64,000 nt of DNA from Zhengitettix transpicula (taxonomy: Eukaryota > Arthropoda > Insecta > Orthoptera > Tetrigidae). The translations under genes and the position numbers were made by a program. Where the stretch lies: assembly GCA_037074705.1 (NCBI GenBank), contig CM073591.1:96152532-96216531 (forward strand), in the 5' to 3' direction. Shown piece after piece: positions 1 to 8,411 of this stretch (its first letter is position 1; each line of letters starts with the position of its first letter). The notes beneath the pieces were generated by a model, which worked only from the letters and a program-made list of their open reading frames with translations, was not told the DNA's origin and searched no databases.

Positions 1-1
1 T

Positions 2-202
2 GATAATATAATTACTGCTCGTATTTGTCAGTTTAGATTCTCGCAAACAGCGATGGTGTTGAATGAGCAACAATTCCAACAACTCCAGCATCAGCGAAAC
101 GTTATGAGCGATAATTTCCTCGGTTCGTATGTTGTACGAGGAACTTTGAATGTCAGTACCGGACTAACATTTACTGATTTAAGTAGTAACACCTTCGGGT
201 GA
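2..202 (+). CDS. Possible terminal exon or ORF fragment entering from the left edge
   Basis: An open frame runs from base 2 to a TGA at 200-202 (66 codons, no internal stop), in a patch richer in G+C than the AT-rich DNA after it. The sequence is Q/N-rich in the middle (NEQQFQQLQHQRN) and ends in an S/T-rich tail. A pyrimidine-rich run ending in AG at 30-31 could be a splice acceptor; an exon starting at 32 would be in phase 0 and contain an ATG at position 50. No family is recognised. It could be the last exon of a host gene, a retrotransposed or viral fragment, or chance. No AATAAA lies close downstream; the first at all obvious one is near 459, inside a MITE. Function is not assigned. Confidence 0.33.
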   Translation, partial: DNIITARICQFRFSQTAMVLNEQQFQQLQHQRNVMSDNFLGSYVVRGTLNVSTGLTFTDLSSNTFG

Positions 203-458
203 TATTAAGAGATTTTTACGTTTTTCTCCTGTTTAAATACGCTTGTTTTGTAAATGAGATACTATTAGTTTTCGTCTAACACATGTTCTGATCATAATTT
301 AATGAAAATTATCCAATTTGATGTGTATGATAAACATAAAAATTGTTGGCCTACATTAACACCTCCACGACTATATTAGACAAAATTAATTTTATTTTTT
401 GTATCTTTCGCAAGGTTTTTTCGCTTTACGCAACATAAAAAAATTACAACTTTCAACG

Positions 459-710
459 AATAAAAACCAATTTTAAAATTCTCAAGATATTTATTATTGC
501 ATAAAATGTAGCAACAAACGTCAGTTGTTTAAACAACAGGAGCTTCCTCCTGTTATCTGCGCCAGCACATAAACGTAAACAATTTTGTGTTTACTCGGAT
601 GCATATGCCTATTAATAGGCGAAAGATCCTACTATTTTAACAATAGACCTGTGTTGCTTTATTTTATGCAATAATAAATATCTTGCGACATAAAAAATTG
701 GTTTTTATTT
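459..710. repeat. MITE-like element with about 58-bp terminal inverted repeats
   Basis: The left arm (459-516) and right arm (652-709) are reverse complements with a few mismatches. Each includes the shared stretch agatatttattattgcataa. Inside lie a perfect 8-bp hairpin (aacaggag, 4-base loop, ctcctgtt, 535-554) and a palindrome gcctattaataggc (607-620). There is no ORF. The size and long arms fit a non-autonomous DNA transposon. No clear target duplication is visible, so the superfamily is open. Confidence 0.6.
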
Positions 711-2537
711 CATGAATATTTCATGGAAAAAACTAATTTAATTGCGTTTTACATTACAGTTTTGTTTAAATTGTATTACTTTGAATGTAAAATTTCTGAC
801 CTTTCCAGCCTGACTTTTCTATAGAGTTTGTAGAATATGATCGTGTTATACATTACTTAAACCATGTTGATGTTCCTCTTTAAGAGGGTATAAGTATGAA
901 AATCCTGAATACGGTAATGAGATGCTGGAACACTGTCTTAATAGAAATTGTCAAACATTCCTATCACATTTAGACATCCTGAGAACTAAACCTCGGGTAC
1001 TAATCACTACGTTGGTTAATTTTTGCCCAACTGTTTACTCACGAAGCAGAGCGCTTGCCAGATTAGTAAATTAAAAAATGTACTTAACCTTCCATTTTAG
1101 GTGGCATAAAGTTATATAACATAGCGATGTATACCGCAGTAAATGTTATTCCAGTGGATCAGTAACTGTCAATTTCAGTGTTTGTTATTTTACAGAGCGA
1201 ATTTTCTACGTTTCATATCCACACGATTAGTTACACATAATCATAACCTTTTTACATATTGAAGATACGGATACAGAATTTGTTCAAAATAATTTCCATA
1301 TTAGCAAAAATAACTTCAATGTGAACAGGTGGATGTTTCCTTAGACAATCATGGAATAAGTGAGACTATTCAGATAAGTACAATAAATCGGCTTTTACAA
1401 CTTTCAATAAGTTTTTCGAGTATCTGAAAATTATGAACACTTTGTCACATCTTATCTGTTCAAAAATATATGGTTACCTGCCTTTGCGTGGGGATGAAAG
1501 TAAGTTGCATAGTTACGCAGGAAACACAGCAAGGTGACCGTACTACAATTGCCTTTTCATTTGTTTGTTTTTAATATATTAGCATAATATTCAATTAATA
1601 AAGAATATAGACTGATGGAATACACAGCCAAATACAGCCAAATTTTAAATAAAATTAAATAATAATTCAAAGTTTTTCTGTCCTGATGACATTCAATTAG
1701 TCTATATACTTGATGATAGTATATTCCGGGCCGAAACATGGTGTGGCATTAAATATTGTTTATTAAAAATTTGTCTTTTTATCTGCCTATACCTTCAATT
1801 CATACTATCTCTAAAGGCGTAAATAAAAATAATATAGACTGTTTTATGAATAATAAATTTTTAATCTTTTGTTGTTATTATTAATGAATTCTTTAAACTT
1901 TGATGATCGAGTGTGCAATTTTAGCTGACAAATGATATTTGGTGTGCGTCAGCCTAGGGCATGGCCTCGAGTAGATCACGTACATCTGGTCACGTGAGAA
2001 GCTTCAAGAGGCTCTCAGTTCTACGCCGACAGTGGACATATTCTGGACAAGTCACACCGTATGCTCGAAATGAATGCGATGTAAAAAACCAGACTCGCCC
2101 GCGATACAGCCTATAAGGATATATGCCTTGACAACGTCTCCGCAACTTACAAACTCTCGTTGCGTGACTTTTAAGAACTAGGGGGAGCTCAGGTTGTGAA
2201 GGAGAATGATGGGAACTTCGATCTTTACATTAAAGTAGTAAACAGGTTATCCAGAAGTATTCATAGTCGATTAACTCTACCTGGTAATAAAAATCGTCGT
2301 TCATGTACACTAAATTGCAAACCCTCACCTCACTTGGGCCAGGAACTCCTTCTTTATGTCATTGACATGACATCGGAGCCAGGATTTCTAAGTGAATTCG
2401 AAAATTAGTTGCAGTGAACAAGTTGGCATTTAAGTGGTTAAAATGGGAGACGTATATCAGTGTTCAGCGTATACGAGAAGTTGATACAGGACTGGTGACA
2501 GACTGTAGAGCTTTGAGTTGTGTACATCGCTGTGAAG
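711..2537. other. Intergenic, no gene seen
   Basis: The stretch is AT-rich up to about 1900, then somewhat richer in GC (1900-2537) up to the retrotransposon. Short open frames (for example 2196-2408) show no recognisable domain and no codon pattern I would trust. The GC-richer part could be the remains of another repeat. Confidence 0.5.
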
Positions 2538-2541
2538 GCTA

Positions 2542-2826
2542 TATAGGAAAGACTCGTGCAGGGTTAGGATTCCCGGAGCCGGGAGTAATAAGCCTGGTCT
2601 CCTAAACTAAGACTTTATTCCACCACGTGGTGCGACTCTGGACGTTGTCCGGAAGCACAGGTAATGTGTCGCGCGAGAGCCGGAACAGAATGGGGCTCTC
2701 CGTGTGCACGCTGTAGGTGCTCGGTAGGGTCCCGTTACTTGGTGGGGAGCATTGTTTGCATCCCCTAACGGGACGCGTAACGGGACCCTCTTGCTCGCAT
2801 GGGGACACGGAATATTCGTCCCCACA
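2542..2826 (-). repeat. 3' LTR of the CsRn1-type element
   Basis: 285 bp. In element orientation it starts TGTGGGGACG and ends CCTATA (TG...TA rather than TG...CA). It carries AATAAA (2614-2619, minus strand) just downstream, in element sense, of a 12-bp palindrome caccacgtggtg (2621-2632) that contains an E-box. It also has a perfect 12-bp inverted repeat (gggtcccgttac at 2727-2738, gtaacgggaccc at 2777-2788). It differs from the other LTR only at 2559 and 2642. Confidence 0.95.
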
Positions 2827-2975
2827 CCAGCCACCCGTTAAGAGACGGAGTCAGGATATACGTTTTGTGCCAGAGTCGCATTACAATACCATAATAAATA
2901 TATATGTTCATAATTTTTACAAAACAATATACAGAATATTTACAAAAAAAAAAAAATAATAATGTGCGAAATGTT
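2827..2975 (-). other. Spacer between pol and 3' LTR, with weak polypurine tract
   Basis: This AT-rich 149-bp segment follows the pol stop and holds an A13 run on the plus strand (2944-2956), T-rich in element sense. Next to the LTR the minus strand reads AACGGGTGGCTGG. This is purine-biased but broken by several pyrimidines, so the polypurine tract that should prime plus-strand synthesis is poor or atypical here. Confidence 0.5.
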
Positions 2976-4496
2976 CTACGGCGTGGGCGAGTAGCGGTCC
3001 GGGGCACGGGCCCGGCGACCCGAGCGAGTTGGCGGCGCTGCTAGGCGATGCGGGCGAGGCCAGTCTCTTTGCGCTGGCGTGGAGAGCGTCGCCTGTGGTG
3101 CCACCGGGCTGTCGTTCGTGGCTGCCGGCGCTATGCTGGGGGGCCCAACTGCTTCCTCTGGGCGCAACATGAAGGCCGGTTTTACCCTGTCCAGTGAAAC
3201 TCGTGTTTCTCCGCGACTTGTATGCAACACGCAGGTTTTCTCGTCCCTGCTGACGATGCGGTAGGGTCCCGTGTAAGGCGTACAAAGGGAGGCCTTTATA
3301 CCGTCGTCACGGAGAAAAGCATGGGTGCAAGTCGCCAACTCCTTGAACACGAAGCTTCCTGGTCGGGAGCGTCGCGAAGCCGGTGTCGGCCGTATGTTTG
3401 TTGTTGCCTGGCGGACCCGCTCGATGAGTGACGTCGGGTCGCCAAGCTCGGGTTCTGCGGTGAAGAATTCGCCGGGCAGACGTAGCGGTTCTCCAAACAC
3501 CAGTTCGGCGGCTGATGTCTGCAGGTCCTCATTGAAGGCGGTACGAATCCCGAGCATGACGACCGGGAGGGCGTCGAGCCAGGAGGCGCCTTCATGGCAC
3601 ATTATCGCTGCCTTCAGCTGCCTGTGGAGCCGTTCTACTAGCCCGTTAGCCTGTGGGTGATACGGCGTCGTGCGGGACCTCTGCCAGCCCGTGTACTTCC
3701 CCAGTGCCTGAAAAAGATCGGACTCGAACTGCCGTCCTTGGTCCGTAGTAACACGCTCTGGGCAGCCATAGCGCGAGATCCAGCCGTGGAGCAGGGCGTT
3801 GGCCACATCTTCTGCGGTGATTCGCTCCAGTGGATAAGCTTCTGGCCAACGCGATGCACGGTCGATCGCCGTCAGGAGGTAGCGGTAAGAGCCTGCTGGC
3901 GGCAGTGGACCCACGATGTCAATGTGTATGTGACGGAAACGAGCTGACGGCGTCGTGAAGTCTCCCAGTGGCGTGTGGACGTGCCGTGTAATCTTCGCGC
4001 GCTGACATTGCAAACACGCCCGAGTCCATACGCGTATGTCTCGTTTAACCCCGGGCCAAACGAAACGCGACGTAATCAGGCGCGTGGTAGCGCGTGTGCC
4101 GGGATGGCTCAGGCCGTGGACCGCGTCGAATACCTGTCTGCGACTTGGAGCTGGGACGACTAGGCGTTGGCGACCCGTCGATACATCACATAACACCCGG
4201 AGGTCGAGTCCTGGGACATCGACGTGGCGGAGCTGGAGTGCTGTGCTGCCGGCTAGCAGCTCGCGTAGCTCGTCGTCCTCGGCTTGCTGCTGGGCGATGC
4301 GGCTGAGATCCACCGGGCTATTGGCTGCTGTCAAAGCTTCGACGCGGGATAACGCGTCGGCGACTATGTTTTGGGACCCATTGACGTGCCGAATGTCCGT
4401 GGTGAACTGCGAGATATACGTCAGGTGGTTCCTCTGAACGGGCGGGAGTCTCTCGTTCTGCTGCTGATAGGCAAAACATATGGGCTTATGGTCAGT
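2976..4496 (-). pseudogene. pol: pol, distal part: end of RNase H and integrase (cut off by insertion)
   Basis: The frame is open from the nested insertion to a stop at 2976. No ATG lies at the new upstream end; the 11 codons before 4496 belong to the inserted element. Counting from that open end, residue 12 restarts at the TDHKP motif that is also present at the end of the proximal part. The last RNase H aspartate is in VADALSR (about residue 58). The integrase zinc finger is H138, H142, C172, C175. The catalytic triad is D204, D263 and E299 with exactly 35 residues between the last two. A GPY/F-type motif (GPYRIV, from 421) sits near the C-terminus. The proline- and arginine-rich tail has no chromodomain. 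In the intact element this would be the C-terminal half of Gag-Pol, which integrates the cDNA. As it stands it has no start of its own and cannot be expressed as part of Pol. Confidence 0.93.
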
Positions 4497-4497
4497 A

Positions 4498-5588
4498 GTA
4501 GTAGTAGTCAGTAATCTTTCAGCGCACAAGCGTCATCCCATGGATGATCGCGCTGCTTCCCCGCATGTGCCAATTAGGCTTGGCAGGGAGTAAGTGCTTA
4601 AAGCAACTGCTGCTTACTTGTTTATGTGCTACTTCTCGTATAATGAGAGCTTTGAGGGGGTTTTGCGGTTCCCATTCCTGGGTTTTTCTTCCCGTTTCCA
4701 GGAGAGAGACGATCTCTTATCCCGTGGGATATCACGCCCCCAGGACCGCTGCCTTCCCAGGGGCTTGAGGCTTCAAAAATCCAGTCTAGTCGTTTCCCCC
4801 GCAAGCGGGTCATAACTCCTAGAACTGGCCACTGCTAGCACCACCTCTTGGGATTTACATACGCAACCCACTGCCACGTCGAGTCCAACCTCATTTCCGT
4901 GAGCTTAGGCTGCCATCCCGAGAGACGGCAGCTGGGCTTACAGCTCACCCCGACTACCAGACTTTTTCACTGATGGCTCTGGTCTGCCGTAGCGCGCCTG
5001 GCTCTGTTAGGCTTGCATTGTCTCCAGCGCCGAAAGAGATGTATGCAACCCAGGGGTCACCGTTAGGTAGAGCTTGCACTTCTAGGCATTCTTGTAGCCC
5101 GTCGCCAGGACCTTTCCTTCCGGAGGAGGAGGCCATCGAGAGAGGCCTGGCCATTAGATACCCGAATGCCTAGCTTTGTAGCTTTCTTCCCGTCAGCGTC
5201 ACTACTGGTCCTAAACCAGCAGTTCCGCCTTCGGAGCAGTAAAGCTAGTGGCTATCTCCTTGCGCCGGGTAGGTTGCGCTCCCACCCGACAGAGAACTAC
5301 AGCCAGGTGGTTTCGTCGTCGGATAACTGAGGTAGTACTGCCCTCAACACCTTAGTCCGAAGACTAGACGACCACCTTGAGTGGACTCAGTTACTAGTGA
5401 ATGCCATGGCAGACACCGACCCGTCATAGTCCGACTCCCGTGCTCATAGAGGATACTAGGAATACCATTGCTGGCAACCCGACACCAAGGCACATGAGAA
5501 CTGCACGCCACACCCCCTCTTAGTGCTTCAATCCCCCTTTCATACCGCTATCCAGGGGTACAACAAAAACTGTTGCACTAGTATGACC
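4498..5588 (-). mobile_element. GC-rich retroposon nested in pol, 16-bp target duplication
   Basis: The 16 bases gggcttatggtcagta occur on both sides (4482-4497 and 5589-5604). Removing the insert and one copy restores an uninterrupted RNase H frame. The insert is about 1.09 kb and GC-rich. Its longest plausible frame is a 66-codon minus-strand ORF (4954-5154) with no domain I know. The left end carries a short run of TAC units on the minus strand (4498-4510). A long direct duplication and a simple-repeat 3' tail point to target-primed insertion of a non-LTR element or a non-autonomous relative, lying on the minus strand. There are no terminal inverted repeats and no reverse transcriptase. 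The family is not identified. It could be the 5' UTR plus start of ORF1 of an R1- or I-like element fused to its 3' end. Confidence 0.85.
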
Positions 5589-7249
5589 GGGCTTATGGTC
5601 AGTAAATATTATTGTGTGTTGAGCCTCCAACGCGTGACGAAAATGCCGGACCGCCAAAAAGATGGCGAGTAGCTCCCGATAATATGCCGGCCACTGTGTT
5701 TGCTGCGGCGTCAGCTTCCGGGAGAAGAAACCCAACGGTTGCCACGCTCCTCCCACTTGCTGCTGCAAGCTGGCGCCGACTGCATTCTGCGACGCGTCGG
5801 TGAAAAGCCCGAGCTGTGCCGTAGGGTCCGGGTGAGCCAGCATCGTTGCGTTCGCGAGCGAGGCCTTGCATTTCTCGAAGGCTGCTGTACTGAGTGGGTT
5901 CCAGGGCACAGGGTGGGTGCCGCGGAGACCTGAGAGAGCCTCCTGGAGCTCTGCTTGATGCGCCGCTGCCTTGGGAAGGAAACGACGATAGAAATTTATC
6001 ATTCCCAAGAAGCGACGGAGCCCTCTGGCGTTGGATGGGCGCTGGAAATCGCGCAGTGCGGCGACACGTTCTGGTACGGCGCTTACGCCTTCCGAGGAAA
6101 CGTGGTAGCCGAGGAAGGTTACGGCCTGCTGGCCCAGCACGCTCTTTTCCACGTTGACGATTATGCCGTGCTGCGACAATCGGCGGAAAACGGTTCGCAG
6201 GTGTTCCCGGTGTTGCTCTGGAGACGCGCTGTAGATTAGAATGTCGTCGATGTACGGGAAGCAGAAGTCCAGCCCCTGTAACACTTCGTCCATAAACCTC
6301 TGGAACGTTTGTCCAGCATTTCTCAGTCCAAAGGTCATGAACGGGAATTCGAACATCCCGAACGGCGTGGTTATGGCCGTTTTCGGGATGTCCGTCGTGT
6401 GCACCGGAATCTGTGTGTATGCCTTAACGAGGTCGAGGACAGAATATATTTTGCTTCCTCGAAGGCTCATAGCAAAGTCCTGTACGTGCCGAACGGGATA
6501 CCTGTCTGGGACGGTTCGGGCGTTCAGCGCGCGATAATCACCGCATGGGCGCCATTCTCCGTCTTTCTTCTTAGGCACGAGATGCAGCGGCGATGCCCAC
6601 GGGCTCTTCGATCGTCGCGCAGTCCCGTCGGCGAGCATGGCCTCGAATTCTGCCCGTGCGATGTGGAGCCGCTCCGGTGCCAGGCGTCGTGGTCTACAGG
6701 AAACTGGGGGTCCTGGCGTCGTCCGGATGTGGTGAACCGTGGTGTGACGAACAACGCGGGGCGCGCCGGCCGGGCGCGTGAGCTCCGGGAATCGGCTCAG
6801 GAGGTCCTGGTATGGCGAGCACGTCGTCAGCACCCTGACGCTGGGTTGCGGCGATCGGTCCTTATTCGCGCTTACGACGCGGCCCGTCGTCCCGTCGAGC
6901 AGGCGCCCGCTTCGACAGTCCGGTAGAAGTCCAAAGTGTGCCAGGAAATCAGCGCCGATTATTGGCAACGCGACGTCCGCGATGACGAAACGCCATACGA
7001 ACACCCGGTGCAGCCCCAGGTCGATTCGCATGGGTAGGCAGCCGTACGTGTTGATAGTACTGCTGTTCGCGGCGCTGAGCTTGTAGTTGGTGACCGCGCG
7101 CTGGCCCTTGAGTAGGTTGCGCGGGAAGCAACATAAGTCGGAACCGGTGTCGACTAGGAACCCATGTCCGCTGGTGTGGTCCCTAACGACGAGACGGCGT
7201 CCACTGGATGGGCAGCCGGCAGCTGCAATAGCCGGCTGCCTTACTCGTT
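5589..7249 (-). pseudogene. pol: pol, proximal part: protease, reverse transcriptase, most of RNase H
   Basis: The open frame runs from about 7268 to a stop at 5520, but its last 23 codons are read from the nested insertion. It has no ATG near the start (the first codon of the open frame is GTG), so expression needs the -1 frameshift at 7247-7253; 7249 is the first base read after the slip. Counting residues from 7268: protease DTG at 40-42 with the second signature IIGADF at 103-108; RT first aspartate in SVLDL (279), YIDD at 339-342; RNase H D491 (FTDAS), E532 and D557 (TDHKP). The break comes directly after TDHKP. Apart from that cut all catalytic residues are present. The frame is much more GC-rich than the surrounding genome. 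Confidence 0.94.
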
Positions 7250-7253
7250 TCCC
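7211..7253 (-). promoter_or_regulatory. -1 programmed ribosomal frameshift signal between gag and pol
   Basis: On the minus strand the heptamer GGGAAAC (7253-7247) lies in the gag frame as G GGA AAC, the X XXY YYZ arrangement. A 6-nt spacer (7246-7241), which includes the gag stop TAA, is followed by a perfect 10-bp hairpin: GGCAGCCGGC (7240-7231), a 10-nt loop, GCCGGCTGCC (7220-7211). The pol frame is -1 relative to gag and has no ATG of its own. All three parts of a canonical retroviral-type signal are therefore present at the right spacing. A pseudoknot with downstream sequence is possible but I do not see one clearly. Confidence 0.9.
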
Positions 7254-8107
7254 TGGGTGTAGCTGCACGGGGGTTCGCAGCGTTGAGCCCGGCTACCGAA
7301 CCGTCTGTGGTACCAGCATTTCCCGGTGCTGGCGTTGTCGCGGCGGCCACGCTGTTGTTCGGGCGGCTGGCGGCGTGCTGGCGGCCTTCGTTCGCCTCGT
7401 AGGGCTGCGACTTCCGCGGTAAGCGCCTCCAGGCGCTGCTCGAGGCTAGGGGCTGATGGGCCGTGGAGTTCATCTGCCTGATTGGTGGACTGTGAGCTCG
7501 TGCTGGCAGCGTGGACGTGCGGTGGAAGACCGGGTGTTGGAATCTCCATAAGCCTGTCAGCGATTTGGGCGGCCGTGGCGAGCGGTGCGTCTATATGACT
7601 TTGGACCGCGACCTGTACGTAGGCCGGCAGGCGCTGCATCCACAACGTCCGCAGGAAATCGTCCGACACTAGAGTAGGCCGTACTAGGCTGCGGAGGTAC
7701 CGCAGGAACTGCGACGGCGATCTGTCGCCAAGTTCGGCTTCGCTGAGTAGAAGCCGAGTTCTTCGCTCTTGTGAGGGCGAAAGTCTCTGTATCAGCGCTT
7801 TCTTTAAACACTCGTACTTGCCTGTTGCTGGCGGGTTGACGAGGATGTCCTGGACTTCCGCAGCCCATCTTTGTTCGAGGTGAGCTGCGATGTGGTTGAA
7901 CTTGGTGGCGTCCTGCGTGATGCCGGCGATGGCGAATTGGCTTTCCGCCTGGGCGAACCAGACGTCCGTATTGTCCGCCCAGAAAGCCGGCAGCTTCGGT
8001 GTGATCCTACAGACCTGTGCTGCGTCATGGTGTTGGCCACGTGGATCCTCCTTCAGCCTTGCGATCTCCTGCTGTAGCTCGGCGATTTTGTTGTTCAAAA
8101 TGTCCAT
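7241..8107 (-). CDS. gag: Gag (capsid-nucleocapsid) with CHCC zinc finger
   Basis: 288 codons from the ATG at 8107; the reading frame is open five codons further up, into the primer site, but without an ATG. An N-terminal heptad-like stretch ([17 protein letters not shown], about residues 3-19) predicts a short coiled coil. It is followed by a capsid-like core beginning near [17 protein letters not shown], typical of arthropod Gypsy Gag. A second heptad-like segment lies near 227-243. The C-terminus has basic and proline/glutamine-rich sequence and a zinc finger C264-x2-H-x9-C-x3-C281. That CHCC order, in place of the usual CCHC, is known from CsRn1-clade elements. Gag packages the RNA and forms the particle. 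The frame is intact, so this protein could still be made. Confidence 0.93.
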   Translation of the reverse strand: MDILNNKIAELQQEIARLKEDPRGQHHDAAQVCRITPKLPAFWADNTDVWFAQAESQFAIAGITQDATKFNHIAAHLEQRWAAEVQDILVNPPATGKYECLKKALIQRLSPSQERRTRLLLSEAELGDRSPSQFLRYLRSLVRPTLVSDDFLRTLWMQRLPAYVQVAVQSHIDAPLATAAQIADRLMEIPTPGLPPHVHAASTSSQSTNQADELHGPSAPSLEQRLEALTAEVAALRGERRPPARRQPPEQQRGRRDNASTGKCWYHRRFGSRAQRCEPPCSYTQGNE

Positions 8108-8111
8108 CGTA

Positions 8112-8121
8112 GGGGTCACCA
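8112..8121 (-). other. Primer-binding site, matches tRNA-Trp 3' end
   Basis: One base inside the 5' LTR the minus strand reads TGGTGACCCC, the reverse complement of the 3' end of animal tRNA-Trp including CCA; after one mismatch three more bases also agree. tRNA-Trp priming is known for CsRn1/Kabuki-type elements. The site ends only 4 bases before the gag ATG. Confidence 0.85.
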
Positions 8122-8122
8122 A

Positions 8123-8407
8123 TATAGGAAAGACTCGTGTAGGGTTAGGATTCCCGGAGCCGGGAGTAATAAGCCTGGTCTCCTAAACTAAGACTTTATT
8201 CCACCACGTGGTGCGACTCTGGCCGTTGTCCGGAAGCACAGGTAATGTGTCGCGCGAGAGCCGGAACAGAATGGGGCTCTCCGTGTGCACGCTGTAGGTG
8301 CTCGGTAGGGTCCCGTTACTTGGTGGGGAGCATTGTTTGCATCCCCTAACGGGACGCGTAACGGGACCCTCTTGCTCGCATGGGGACACGGAATATTCGT
8401 CCCCACA
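8123..8407 (-). repeat. 5' LTR of the CsRn1-type element
   Basis: 285 bp, same layout as the 3' LTR: AATAAA at 8195-8200 (minus), E-box palindrome at 8202-8213, inverted repeat at 8308-8319/8358-8369. It differs from the 3' LTR at 8140 and 8223. As the gag start is about 15 nt beyond the LTR, this LTR must supply both promoter and nearly the whole 5' leader. I do not recognise a TATA box in it. Confidence 0.95.
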
Positions 8408-8411
8408 GCTA

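Larger units (their letters stand above)
2542..8407 (-). mobile_element. CsRn1-clade Ty3/Gypsy LTR retrotransposon, interrupted
   Basis: On the minus strand the order is 5' LTR (8123-8407), tRNA-Trp primer site, gag, -1 frameshift signal, pol (protease, RT, RNase H, integrase), 3' LTR (2542-2826). The target duplication gcta (2538-2541 and 8408-8411) shows that this is a complete insertion. The CHCC finger in Gag and the tRNA-Trp primer are family markers of CsRn1/Kabuki-type elements. The domain order RT-RNase H-integrase is that of Ty3/Gypsy; no envelope frame and no chromodomain are seen. Without the 1.09-kb insertion plus its 16-bp duplication the element would be about 4.76 kb, compact but normal for this clade. 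The LTRs differ at 2 of 285 sites, so it is young. The nested insertion in RNase H makes this copy unable to make a full Pol. Confidence 0.95.

Noticed and set aside
2607..2834. Open frames in the LTRs (also 8188-8406)
   Set aside because: They fall wholly inside the LTRs, overlap each other, and simply repeat between the two LTRs.
5612..7422. Many plus-strand open frames opposite pol, such as 6309-6926
   Set aside because: They are antisense shadows of a long GC-rich coding frame with clear RT motifs on the other strand.
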